Of a stretch of DNA of 64,000 nucleotides, positions 1 through 10,644 are shown piece by piece. Made by a program: the position numbers and the translations under genes. Source of the stretch: Siphonodentalium dalli (lineage: Eukaryota; Mollusca; Scaphopoda; Gadilida; Siphonodentaliidae); contig CP136061.1 of NCBI GenBank assembly GCA_032622095.1, forward strand, positions 217,712,373 to 217,776,372, given 5' to 3'. Under the pieces are notes generated by a model. The model was not told the DNA's origin and did not search any database. It was given only the letters and a program-made list of their open reading frames with translations. How positions within the stretch are numbered: the first letter of the stretch is position 1; each line of letters starts with the position of its first letter.

Positions 1-1629
1 GGATAATTGGGCTTCAAACATGTCTAAATAGTTTTATAAAAAGGCGCTTGTGAGATTGGAAATTTCCAACAATTGAGAAAGTTTGTGAGATGTCAGTTGT
101 GAAATTCCAACCTAAGACTTGAGAGTCTGGAGCCCAGTCAGGAAGGGACATGAGCTAGAGGAGGGAGGGCATGATCAGTAGTGTACAGTTGGTAATTTAA
201 AAGTAGGTATTCCCCGATCTACATACATGAAGCCTCTCTATCCACATATCCTATTTAGATCTACTTCTTTTAAAGTGATTATGAACGGTTCTGACTGTTA
301 TGGTCTCCAGAGTCCCAGTCTTATCAGTCTTTGCAGTCTGGTGAGCGACCCCACAGACTTTGACTGTCTTGTTTTAACAAATATGCAGTGTCTACCTTAA
401 AGTAGTGTTCAGACTGCACTTTGTTGTTTGTTGTGATGACACAATCCGGTAGTGCTGGGCAGTATTTTGGTACCGATTATAATTGGTAAAATTTCAATAC
501 TGCTAACATATTTTTTGTTGTATTATTAGTAAACATTGAAAATGGTATTATCGTGTTTACAGGTCATACCGGCCCGTTACTGGGTACATTTTGGTTTACC
601 TTTATCGGAATATGAAGAAACAACTTGGTATCTTTACAATGTATTTCGTTGAAAACATAACCACAGTCAGCAAGTAAGTGTTATGAGACACATGGGGGCG
701 TTGTTGTAAATTGGGCTGGAGTAGCTCCTTGACTAAGTGTTAAATCAAATGAAATAGTGGAGCAGCTCTTTATTTCTTGTGATGTTAACTAGTGGGAATG
801 ATTGATCACATTCATTAACATGGATTTAAATGTATGATTTATAATAATTCAACCGAGAAGTGAATAATAGTTCTAAAAGTTAAATACCTTGAAAGTAATA
901 CACCTTATTTCCCATCATTTAATAAAAGCATTATACTATTTCACACCCAGCGGAACATTCCAATATCCAACATCACAGGACATGCTCTGTGCGAGCCACG
1001 GGGGTTTAATTCAAAGCTCTTGGATTATCAGAATTCACTGAATGATGCTAGCATTCAACTCTATTTGAGATCAGTGTACCTTGTCTTGAATCCATGCATG
1101 CAGACATGCAAAAATTTGAGGAGGGGGCCAAAAATAGGGTCGGGAAGGGATGAGAATTAAGCATATTTATTGTATTGGCTTTCAAACTCCAGACAGAGTA
1201 ATCTCCCATCGCTCCGCTGAGATACCACTGCCACAAGGACATTTGGTAAGGATTTCTGACATGATCTTAGTTCTTATGTTTTAGGATTAAAATTGTCTAT
1301 GTCTGGACCAGTTCATATTGTTCTTATCAATACAACAACAAAAATTTACATTATTGCAAACTTTTGGTGGTAAAAAAATTTAAATAATATAATAGGTGAC
1401 AACTGATAGTTCCGACGATACATAAAAATAGATGTATTGGTCCACAAAGTACCATCCTTCCAGCAGTGATCTATGGGGAGGGTGCTGCATGGAGTTTGAC
1501 AGGCCTTATCTTTTGAGATTATTTCACCAAGTATTTCAGAAATAATTATCGTGGATTGGGTTACCAAGCTTTACAATTTTTACTACAAATTGGACTATGC
1601 AGTCCTGGAATCAGTGTTTCATTTTTTTT
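1..1629. other. No gene recognised
   Basis: AT-rich. ORFs are short and not convincing. A TAGTGCTGGGCAGTATTTTGG stretch at 451-470 resembles a hAT-like end (a similar TAGTGCTGGGCAG lies at 51526), but no partner end was found. Confidence 0.5.
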
Positions 1630-1637
1630 TGTGTAAA

Positions 1638-1827
1638 AAAGCCTTGAAATAGGGTGTCTGTCATTTGCAGAATGAGGTCCCCAGAGGGTGAATTTAGTGA
1701 TGCTACCCCGCATAGCGGGATAGCATCACCAAATTCACCCTCTGGGAACCTCATTCTGCTTACACCTCAGCAGAATGAGGTCCCCAGAGGGTGAATTTGG
1801 TGATGTTAGCCCACTATGCAAGGCTTG
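1638..1827. mobile_element. hAT-like palindromic MITE (CAAGCC family), 190 bp
   Basis: Ends match the CAAGCCTTGAAATAG family (first base changed to A). It is flanked by the 8-bp duplication TGTGTAAA at 1630-1637 and 1828-1835. The interior is made of CAGAATGAGGTCCCCAGAGG arms in both orientations. Confidence 0.85.
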
Positions 1828-1945
1828 TGTGTAAATACATCAAAATGGGTTTTGGGTTATCCAGCTTATATCTCAATGCATATCTGATCTACCGAGGCTG
1901 CAATAATTCTCCCATTCAGTCATAAAAATATACGTTGGAATGGTC

Positions 1946-2421
1946 CAGGGACCAGCCAAGATCAAGCCTTGAAATAGTGTGTCTGTCATTTGCAGAATGA
2001 GGTCCCCAGAGGGTGAATTTAGTGATGCTACCCTGCATAGTGGGCTACCATCACCAAATTCACCCTCTGGGGACCTCATTCTGCAAAGACAGACACCCTA
2101 TTTCAAGGCTTGGCCAAGATGTTTCAAATTGGGAGAAGTGATTGGTTATTAGGGAGAAGTAACAATGGATGAAGTTCCATTTATACCCCATTGTCACCCT
2201 TCTATGAACCATAAGTATTATGCAACATGCAAGCCCTATTATAAAACCATTAAAGTGAGTAAAAACCCCACTATAATCAGTAAATAAACTTTAAATATGC
2301 TGCTGTGACACATGCATACTGGTATATGAGAGAAGTCACTTCTACATAGGACCAATATAGGGAAAAGTGACACATTTTAGGAAGAAGATGTCTCCCAAGT
2401 CACCCTCTTGGCTTGTCCCTG
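1946..2421. mobile_element. hAT-like element with CAGGGAC ends, 476 bp
   Basis: Terminal inverted repeats CAGGGACCAGCCAAGA and TCTTGGCTTGTCCCTG. The exact 8-bp duplication GAATGGTC lies at 1938-1945 and 2422-2429. No transposase ORF. Confidence 0.85.
1963..2112. mobile_element. CAAGCC-family MITE nested inside the CAGGGAC element
   Basis: A near-perfect 150-bp palindrome with CAAGCCTTGAAATAG ends and the 8-bp duplication GCCAAGAT at 1955-1962 and 2113-2120. It landed 17 bases inside the left end of its host. Confidence 0.9.
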
Positions 2422-2824
2422 GAATGGTCTATTATTTATTTGGTGGTGTGTTCAGGTAATAAAAGCAGTCGACAGACATATGAAAAGATGATACAAGAGA
2501 ATAATTATTCATATTCATTGGTGTGAAATGTTCAGATAATAAGTTCAACAAACGATTATGTAGAACTTATTATCTGAGCATTTCTTATGGGAACTTCTCA
2601 TCAATGAGTTTTAGTATAGAAAGGGTTAAGTTGTTCTAAGATGCTCTTTGGATTACCATTTTACGTTTATAAACAATATCATATATCGATAAATTAAAGT
2701 AAATTTAAAGTCATAATAGTGTTACCTACTAGTATTAGGCTATTAGGATGTTTGATAACCCTGATGTTAAATGACATCATAGTCTTGAGGTTTGAGAATG
2801 ACTTATAAGAGTAAAATACTCTTA

Positions 2825-2998
2825 AGGTGCCTAATAATAAGTGATGGCCTAATAATAGTGATGGGTGGGATTTTTTTACTAAAATTAATACCGGTAATAG
2901 TGATAGCAATTTCACTCAATATCTCTTTGCTAAATAATAATGATCATGGGAAATGTCCTTCAAAAATAATAATATTGCCGCAGTATTATTAGGCACCT
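2825..2998. mobile_element. Small MITE with AGGTGCCTAATAATA ends
   Basis: Inverted ends AGGTGCCTAATAATA and TATTATTAGGCACCT enclose AT-rich sequence with several AATAATA runs. The target duplication is unclear. Confidence 0.55.
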
Positions 2999-3175
2999 CA
3001 GAGTAGTATTACACTCATGGTTTCAATTCGCAAATACATATATAACTTAGTATAAGGTAATTTTGTTGTTACCAATAAAGTTCAAAACTAGGTTCAGCAA
3101 ATTGTATTCTAATTTACATTCTATTTATTGATTGAAATTGTAGAATTATCAAGTTTCCTCTTGGATCTAATTTAA

Positions 3176-3638
3176 CCCTTTCAGTGCCAGGTCCGATTTT
3201 TGTATCAACCCATATACCCTGTGCCAATGCATTCTCTTATATATGCGAGTCGACCATAGGTCGCTTCGCATATATAAGAGAATGCATTGGCCTAACAATT
3301 TTTCATCATTTGTTATTATTTTTTACAATTTTAATAATTTTTTCTTATATTCTTTAACAGACTTATTTTGTAGGTTTAGTGCCAGGGAATCTTACGTTTT
3401 TCATGGGCATCAAAATTATTACTATGAATACTTGGTGATAGTTTTGAGTTATAACATGCCCCTAAGGTTTTAATCAGTTTGTTTTTAAATTCGCTATAGC
3501 ATGCTTAAGCATACCCAAAAAAAAATTCAACCCAAACAAATATAATAAAAAAAATAAAAAAAATATTATTTGTTTTTAGGGCCGATTTTACAGACCGTAA
3601 ATTAGGGCCGATGAGATCGGCCCCTGGCACTGTAAGGG
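3176..3638. mobile_element. piggyBac-like MITE, single-core form
   Basis: Ends CCCTTTCAGTGCCAGG and CCTGGCACTGTAAGGG, flanked by TTAA at 3172-3175 and 3639-3642. It holds one 70-bp palindromic core (3222-3291, GCCAATGCATTCTCTTATAT arms) of the kind found twice in related elements. Confidence 0.8.
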
Positions 3639-4329
3639 TTAATGCAAATGCTGTTTAGATCGTGTTTCTAATCTTGATGAATAAAATTTGAATCTATTAT
3701 TCAGGACGAGCATAGGAACATTTTGTTGTGGCCCAGCTGAGTTGTCAAAAGAACTCCACAAAGTCTGCAACAAATACTCTAGTTCTGATACTCAAGGGAC
3801 ACATTTCTTCTACAACAAAGAGCATTTCTGATACATTCTCAGGACAAGAATAATTTGTGTAGGATCTTTCTCTTCATATGCTCAACAGTATTATGTGAAA
3901 AGAAGAAATTTCAACTGTTATATCAATTGTTATTCTGTTAAAGTTTGCCCATTCAGCTTGAAAATCCTCGAAAAAATTAATTGTGGTATTCAAGGTTTGA
4001 CATGCTTTTCAAAATTCTTCCTGTTACACTTTTCAGTATGAGGTGGCTAATCAGCCTTTTATTTCACAAAAATGATACGAGTTACTATTTTGCAGATACA
4101 AAAGGTATATTATTATTATTGTTTAATCACATGCAGGATGCCTTGTAATAAATATTTCAAGTCTACATGTCATGGAATGCATATTCCAAAAAACTATATT
4201 TGTTATTTAATATGATATATTTGACGAAACATTTTGAAGGCAATCATTCCTATATATTTACTGTTATTTATATAATTTTATACAATAAATCTCATTCCTA
4301 CCATAGTGTTGTGTGTATGATGGGTGTTA

Positions 4330-4585
4330 TCTCTTTCATGACAGAAGCTGCACTGGTGCATCAGTAAAGATCCCGTGCCAGTGCATTCTCTTATATATGC
4401 AAGTCTCCCATAGGGAGCCTCGCATGTATAGGAGAATACACTGGCTTACAAGGTCAAGATAAATATTAATAGGCCAATGCATTCTCATTATATATGTGAG
4501 GCTCCCTATTGGAGACTCACATATATAACAATATGCAATGGCACAGGGTTTTCCAAAATTTCAGTAAGGTCCAGTCATGGAAGGG
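4330..4585. mobile_element. piggyBac-like MITE, double-core form
   Basis: Ends match CTTTCATGAC and CCAGTCATGGAAGGG; the right side has TTAA at 4586. Two palindromic cores (about 4376-4445 and 4473-4541) sit in opposite orientation. The left TTAA has mutated. Confidence 0.7.
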
Positions 4586-4979
4586 TTAACTCAGGGGCTG
4601 GTTGACCAAGTGTTTGTACTTCCAGTTTTGGCCCCACTTCCTTTTGGAGCAACAGCTATTCTATAGAATCCGAGACATGGCTCGACGGTCTTCATTTTGG
4701 AAGGGAGTGACCATCACACAATACACACCCCTTTCCTTTCAACCAGTCTGAACCAGACCAAATATCCAGTTCTGGAGAATTCTAGTTAAATATCGATCAT
4801 TCAGTTATCAAAGGGTCAAGTAAATACAGTTTAGTTGTGTCAGAATCTATTTTAATTAGAAGGATCCTGTTTTTTATCGAATTCTGGCTTGTCAGCTACC
4901 TAGTAACAACTGACAGTACCTGTTAAGCGGATTTCTTGGTTTGATGTGGTTAGCAATAATCTGTATTGATGCTGAATGT

Positions 4980-6060
4980 TTTTTGTCCCCCAAAATTTTC
5001 GGAGGACTATTGTAATCAGCCGCGTCCGTCCGGAGTTATAACTCCAGTAATGATCATCCGATTTGATTGAAACTTGGTATGTAGGTGTCTCAACCAAGAA
5101 CACAGGTGCTCTGCAATTCTGGGTTTGATCCGATGTTCTTTAATGGAGTTATTTCCCTTTTTTCAACTTTTTTTTAATTTAGAAAATTTCTCACTTTTTC
5201 GGTTTTCGGATGATATCTCAAGTTTGGATACTTTAATTGCAAATACCGATATGTGGATCAGTCATATAAGGATTAACTGTCATGTGGACTGTTTTTATGG
5301 AGATGTAATCGTGAGGTAAGTGGTCATAACTTGTGTAAAACCAGAAGGGTTTTACATACAAGTTATGACCACTTACCTCATGGTTACATCTCCATAAAAA
5401 CAGTCCACATGACAGTTAATCCTTATATTTATATACATTTAGCGAAAAAGCCACTTTGGTAAATGTATTTAAATCGAAAAGTGTATCGTGACAAAACCAG
5501 CCCAAAATATCCCATAGCACCCTTGGCAAAAGTTAACAGGAACAATTTCTTTATATTGAAACCTGATGATTTAATTTAAATCAATCCTGCGCGAGTCCAA
5601 ATGCGCCCAAAACATTACGCGTTTTTCTTTCCGGTATCGATGATGTATCAATGTAATTATGGGGTTGCAGTTATGAGTTGTTGCGCGTTCACCGAGAAAT
5701 AACTGCAACAAGTCACATGGGCGCCGACCAATCGGAATGCTGGATTTAGTGATAATCACACTTAGTATGTAAATATATCAAGATACAGGTTGATTTCGAA
5801 TTTGAGTTTGATCCGATGATTTTTCTCAGAGTTATGGGCTTTTCGACTTAGAAAATTCAATTTTTCTTGTTTTTATTTTGGTTTCCGGATAACTCAAGTT
5901 TGGATTGTTTAATTGGAAATTCTGTTTTTTTTGTGGGTCGTTCAAAATCAAAATACAGGTCAAGTTCGAATTTGAGTTTGATCCAATGATTTTTCCCAGA
6001 GTTATGGGCCTTTCGACTTTGAAAAACATTTTTTATAATTTTCTGTATGAGGGTACCTTC
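4980..6060. repeat. Dispersed repeat with GGATGATAACTT / AGAGTTATGG motifs
   Basis: Phrases such as CCGGATGATAACTT, AAATTTGGTATGT and AGAGTTATGGCCCTTTT recur here, at 24480-25170, 31040-31170, 32040-32220, 51180-51400 and 60340-60980. Such sequences are common in molluscan genomes. No ORF is preserved. Confidence 0.6.
5264..5428. repeat. Long near-perfect hairpin
   Basis: Two arms of about 79 bases separated by about five bases. It begins ATATAAGGATTAACTGTCAT and ends with the complement. Only a few mismatches are visible. Confidence 0.85.
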
Positions 6061-7203
6061 ATGGTGTAATCAACTCCTCCTACAGTTTTGATCGTAGATA
6101 TTTGAAACTTCAGAGTATTGTTACCCACATATTGGAGATGTGCAACATGTATAAAGATGACGAAAAAAATATTTCTTTACGGAATTATTAACCCTTTCGA
6201 CTTAGAACATTTCAACAATTGTTTTAATTTCTTTAACAAAGCGGCGTCGACTTGCCACGTTTTCGGGGGACACTGTGGTCGGCTGACCTTTTATTTTTTT
6301 TAATGAATAGATCTTTATGCTTTGCAGTATCAGCCATTCAATTGTACTTGTCGACATGTCTGTATAAACAGCGGTAGTGTGACAAGACCATCAAGGGGTG
6401 ATGAATTCCAGAAATATAGCATACTGTATACACCCATCCTCGAAAATTGTAGAAATTTTGAACTAACTTGACTGAAGTGACATAAAATGCCTAATCGTGT
6501 TGTGGGGAAAGTATTACCAGAACAACACTGGAAATATACAATAAGATCGAATAAAAGAGTTTTATGCTTAAGTGTGTGATTTGTTATTCACAATCACATA
6601 CCACATTTTCATCTTTTTGACTATGTTACTTCATTTACTTGGTACTAAATTAATGTCACTAACGTTTTGTAAAAATTTAATCCATAATACTGCCATTATA
6701 CCGGTACTTGTATTATGAGAACTAAATCCCATTTCTGGAGGTAGCCAGTACATGTACACCCAAACTAGCATGCCTGGTTTTTGGAAACAGCAGCTAGACC
6801 CAAACCATGTGGTGATAACCTCGATATATTTATATACAGATACACACCCACCATGTATGTTGATAGTGTTCCTATGTTCCATAAGTCCCAAAACAAGGCA
6901 TAAAGCAGGCCTGAGATCTACTCTCAGGAAATTGAAATCTCAAATATCATGCCCATCAATCCACAACCCATCACACACCTGGAGTTTTAACATTTGAGGT
7001 CCAGCTGTCACTTTATGGTCATTTTACACAGGGATATGTTGTGTTTTTCACACTAAAATTATCATCAATATTTTATGTGCATTGGAGGTAAAAAAAAATA
7101 AATATTTTTTTATAATTTTCGACTTTATCTCAAAATACCAATAAAAAGTTTAGGGTCGGCGGTTATTTTTAGGGTCGGTCGATGTGCAGAAACATACTAA
7201 GCC
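6061..7203. other. No gene recognised
   Basis: AT-rich intergenic sequence. ORFs at 6631-6891 and 6752-6997 overlap on opposite strands and show no family features. Confidence 0.5.
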
Positions 7204-7422
7204 ATGTATAAAGCATCTTTTTCTTTTGGTCCTATCAGTAAATTGTATCAGAGTACGTTATCAGGTATTCTGCCTGGCGGGCCACAGCTAGAGCAAGAAG
7301 TTGACAGGTATTTTACAGCTAGCTCATGGACAGCAATATTCAGAACAAGTATTTATGAAGCAGTTCAATGTCTAGGAAGAAAAGCAACTGTACTAGCACC
7401 ATTGAATAGTATTTTTAAATAG
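7204..7422 (+). CDS. Small ORF of unknown function, convergent with LSM10
   Basis: A 72-residue ORF (starts MYKASFSFGPISKLYQ, ends ATVLAPLNSIFK) with an in-frame TAA two codons before the ATG, which has a fair context (taagccATG). Its composition looks more protein-like than the random ORFs nearby: it is not low-complexity and lies outside the repeats I could define. It has no motif, signal peptide or membrane segment that I recognise. It could also be the last exon of a gene entering from the left, since AG dinucleotides occur at 7239 and 7253. It ends 178 bases before the LSM10 stop, tail to tail. I do not recognise the family, and chance is a real alternative. Confidence 0.25.
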   Translation: MYKASFSFGPISKLYQSTLSGILPGGPQLEQEVDRYFTASSWTAIFRTSIYEAVQCLGRKATVLAPLNSIFK

Positions 7423-7517
7423 CATTATGGATAAGAAAATTTGTTTATAGCCTCTTTTGAAAATTAACTTTCTCAGAACTTTTTCTTAAAATAACAATTT
7501 AATAAGCGGACCTACAT

Positions 7518-7536
7518 TGGGGGGGGGGGGGGGGGT
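7518..7536. repeat. Poly-G run
   Basis: An uninterrupted G run of about 18 bases between the convergent ORF and LSM10. Similar G/C runs occur at 10687, 17606, 33231 and 53340. Confidence 0.9.
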
Positions 7537-7575
7537 TAAGAAATAAAAAGAATACACTGATGAATTGGTCTCTAT

Positions 7576-7581
7576 TTTAAT
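7576..7581 (-). terminator. Candidate poly(A) signal of LSM10
   Basis: ATTAAA on the minus strand, 20 bases past the LSM10 stop codon. It is the nearest match to a polyadenylation hexamer; cleavage would fall before the G-run at 7518-7536. Confidence 0.4.
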
Positions 7582-7600
7582 AATACAGTAAAAGTTGTAA

Positions 7601-8083
7601 TCAAGAAAAGTCTTCTCCAGAAGAACTTGGCATGACAGTAACATTTGAACTAGATGGAGACAAACTGGCTTTTGACGTTGATGCCTTTTCTTGATTTGAG
7701 AGTGCCTGCTGTCTCTGTTGTTGTTGAATTTTTCTTCTCTTAATAGTGCCCGCAAGCATCTCCTTCTTGTTAAGAACTTTTGCCCTCTGTTCACGAGACA
7801 CTTGTGACTCTATTGTTTCTCGAATATCAAACTCATCCGGAATGTGAACATAACGAATGTTCTTCCCCAGAACGAAAAAGTCATTGAACACATGCTTCTT
7901 CCCAAAAGGAGAAATGAAAGTACATCGTCGCATTGCAACATTCATATAAGCGTCGACCTGCAAGATGACTCCCGTAACGCTACTTTCATTCCGAAGTTCA
8001 ACAGTCGTGGTATGTTGCTCCAGCGCTTGCAGCAAACATATTAAACTATTATTAGCCAAGAAACGTTCTCGGGGTGTCGCCAT
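7601..8083 (-). CDS. LSM10: U7 snRNA-associated Sm-like protein LSm10
   Basis: A 160-residue single-exon gene. LSm10 is known to replace SmD1 in the heptameric ring of the U7 snRNP, which cleaves replication-dependent histone pre-mRNAs in the nucleus. Seen here: an Sm1 half at residues 12-52 containing VTGVILQVDAYMNV, and an Sm2 half at 66-84 containing FVLGKNIRYVHIP. This is the LSm10 form of the Sm2 signature, not the generic IRGxNI of SmD1. The body aligns from memory with human LSm10 over about residues 12-95. The tail (96-160) is longer than in the human protein (123 residues) and is rich in Gln and Ser with a basic stretch KRRK at 115-118. The ATG at 8083 has a good context (accATGG). 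A minus-strand ATTAAA lies 20 bases past the stop. The downstream plus-strand ORF at 7204-7422 is convergent. Family assignment is firm; exact tail function is unknown. Confidence 0.92.
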   Translation of the reverse strand: MATPRERFLANNSLICLLQALEQHTTTVELRNESSVTGVILQVDAYMNVAMRRCTFISPFGKKHVFNDFFVLGKNIRYVHIPDEFDIRETIESQVSREQRAKVLNKKEMLAGTIKRRKIQQQQRQQALSNQEKASTSKASLSPSSSNVTVMPSSSGEDFS

Positions 8084-8180
8084 GGTATATACAAGTTATA
8101 CCACAATCATTTGTATGTCGATTGTCTGCCGAAAACAATCGTAATTAGTTTGAGATTTCATTTTCATGGTATCCCGAACA

Positions 8181-8212
8181 TTTTCCCGCGTTTAATATAA
8201 TATGGCGGGAAA
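8181..8212. promoter_or_regulatory. Paired inverted E2F-like sites upstream of LSM10
   Basis: TTTTCCCGCG at 8181-8190 and GGCGGGAAA at 8204-8212 are two near-consensus E2F/DP sites in opposite orientation, about 13 bases apart and 98-129 bases upstream of the LSM10 ATG. E2F drives S-phase genes, and LSm10 serves histone mRNA processing, so the placement makes sense. A plus-strand ATG overlaps the second site at 8202 and is followed by an open run to a GTGCGT donor-like site at 8227, so a divergent gene starting here is possible but not shown. Confidence 0.5.
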
Positions 8213-8729
8213 GTTTACCGTCAAAGGTGCGTTCGAATAATGTTCCGGTTCACAATTTGGGTGGGCGTCGGGAGTATTGTTTTTGAAAGAGTAGACGGTC
8301 GTAATTCTACATTTTAATTGAATATGTAATCAAACCAGATATTGACACAATCCAGAAGAGACAATACCAGAAATTGGTTATAATTATACTTGGTAACCAT
8401 TTATAATGAGGCCTTGACAGACATCATTGTTTGCTCCGCTATCCACGTTTACTCCGCTACCCACTTATCTAAATTTAAACAGGAAGTTTAATTTGATTTG
8501 GAAACACAATCGAACTGACCCATGGGAAAACCCATTTTTCGAGAATGAGAAAGTCATTTCCAAGTTTAAATCCCTCGTCCTGAGCCGGTAAAACAATCTA
8601 AATAAGTTTGGTTTAATCAATATTTTTATTGAGATATCTTTACTGAGGTGAAGAAAGCATATTTGATAGACTGTCAGTGTCGATTGTCAGCTAACCTAAA
8701 TCAATTCAGCTATATATGATTATGACTAT

Positions 8730-9106
8730 GAGGCCCCCACCCCATGGAATACGGAATACCACTTAACACAGAGGGTGGAATACGGAATACCAGTTAACAG
8801 CCATATGGAATTTTCCTGATAAATTTTCTATTGCCGTACGAACGCCGGTCATCCCGCAGTGTCCACATCTAAAATGACGATGATCGACGATCTGTATGTC
8901 GATCAAACCGTGAATTTATTGTGACAAAATCGCATTTATATTATTATTATGATAATTTTTTGGAAGGTGTCGAAGGTCGGCGTACGAATACCTGTATTTT
9001 TGGAATACTGAATAGGCCTACCGCCTAATAGAGGGGTCGGAATACGGCGTACCTCATACCAAGGCACATTGGAATACGGCATACGAAAAGGGGGGGTGAG
9101 GGCCTC
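8730..9106. mobile_element. Inverted-end element with GGAATACGG repeats
   Basis: Ends GAGGCCCCCACCCC and GGGGTGAGGGCCTC. The inside carries repeated GGAATACGG / GAATACCA words. No coding capacity and no clear target duplication. Confidence 0.6.
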
Positions 9107-9304
9107 ATATATTCTAGTTTCTACTCTCCAACCGGCTGTTTTTCGATAATAAACTAGAAGTGGTAATTTGCACATCAAATTTTATAGGTCACCTAATCTG
9201 GTCACTAGTCCAACAAATTAGACGATTCGGATTAAGATATATTTTAATATTTGGACATTTATGTTATCTTAATTCCTCCTAAGGATTAAGGGCTTTGTAG
9301 ACCA

Positions 9305-10050
9305 TGCCATGAAATCTCTACTAATGCTAACGCCCGTAGAGATCAATATACTCCATCAGTTCAAAACCCGGGAACTTTTTTTAAGTTTTGACAGGGAACC
9401 GTATAAAGTCGAAAAAATAACGTGGGGAATGTACTTCTTTGTTCATACCTGTTGCTTAATGATTTATTCATCGGTACGTGAAGTTCCCAGCTCGAGATTA
9501 CATTATATACGTGACTTTTGAGACCCGATTCCGCGATAAATATTTATTTTATTCCCTGTCGCCAAATTCAGGCCGTAAGCGGCTGCACGCGGAAGCAATT
9601 CTGATTGGTCGATGACCGAAACTATAACTAAAGTATAATTTCCAGCCACCGAACCGGTTGCAAAGCTGGTCAAGCTCCCCCTGCGTAACACTCACACTGG
9701 ATTAATACACACTATAATATCTGCTTTATATTGCCATTGATTTGGAATAAAACATTGTTTAAATCGTGCATAAATCGTTAGTATCTGTCTCCGTTGTGAA
9801 GAAACTTGTATACTACGGCCCGCGGTGTCCCTGATAACAGAGACTGCTGTCGCATTGGATTGTGTGAGTGTGTGTTACGCAGGGGGAGCTTAACACAGAA
9901 TTGCTACCGCGTGCGGCCGCTTACGGCCTGAATTTGGCGACAGGGAATAAAATAAATATTTACCGCGGAATCGGGTCTCAAAAGTCACGTAAATAATGTA
10001 ATCTCGAGCTGGGAACTTCACGTACCGATGAATAAATCATTAAGCAACAG
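9305..10050. mobile_element. Palindromic element (left part), split by the 6-kb hAT-like element
   Basis: A left arm (about 9429-9700) and right arm (about 9866-10050) are complementary around a loop. The right arm breaks at AGCAACAG (10043-10050) and resumes at 16125 with GGTATGAACAAAGAAGTAC, so the palindrome is whole once the insertion is removed. Part of its outer sequence reappears at 17575-17665. A diverged relative lies at 58440-58935. Confidence 0.7.
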
Positions 10051-10644
10051 TAGTGATGCGGACCGGACGGCTTTGGACCTGTCTGGTCCGCGGTCCAGGG
10101 GTGGACCGCAGTCCCGTCCGGACCGGGTGTCACTGGACCGGACCGGACCGCTTTTTGCCGCCGGTCCGGTACTCTCCGGTCCGGTCCACTATTTTACTTC
10201 AGTTATAATATTAAACTATCGCGAATATTATTGCGTATTTGCCGTCATATATCAATTAGCAACAATGTATTGACGCATTCAAGAGGTTAATATCTGTTAA
10301 ACATTTGATGCCACGAAAACAATGTATAGATGTACTTTGTACATGTCACTTTCCTTAAAATGTATTAGTGTAACACTGGCCAACACTAAGTAGCACCCAA
10401 TCAATGTGACAAACATGCAACTGAATGAGTATGGAACTATTTGTCATAAACAGTGTAACATGGCATCAACTAATCAATTTGGATGGATATCGAATCGAGT
10501 ATTCTATTGTTTTTCACAGTTATAATTATTGAAGAAACATGCAAACCACATTACATAGTACATACACAAGACAGTCACATTAATCCAATAGTAGTTATAT
10601 ATAACTTAGGTATATAACTGTAAATTGTCAGGACTATACAATCA

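Larger units (their letters stand above)
1895..2625. mobile_element. piggyBac-like MITE interrupted by a hAT-like element
   Basis: The left part (about 1895-1937) and right part (2430-2625) match the TTAACCCTTTCTTTACTAAA family seen whole at 53791-54052. The right end is AAAGGG then TTAA at 2626-2629. The left end is eroded. The middle is an inserted hAT-like element. Confidence 0.75.

Noticed and set aside
1873-2079. ORFs in CAAGCC MITEs (here and at 28317, 59277 and 59293)
   Set aside because: The same peptide-like strings (RSPEGEFGD) recur because the MITE recurs; non-coding.
7486-7794. 102-residue minus-strand ORF overlapping LSM10
   Set aside because: A frame-shifted shadow of LSM10 that runs through the poly-G tract.
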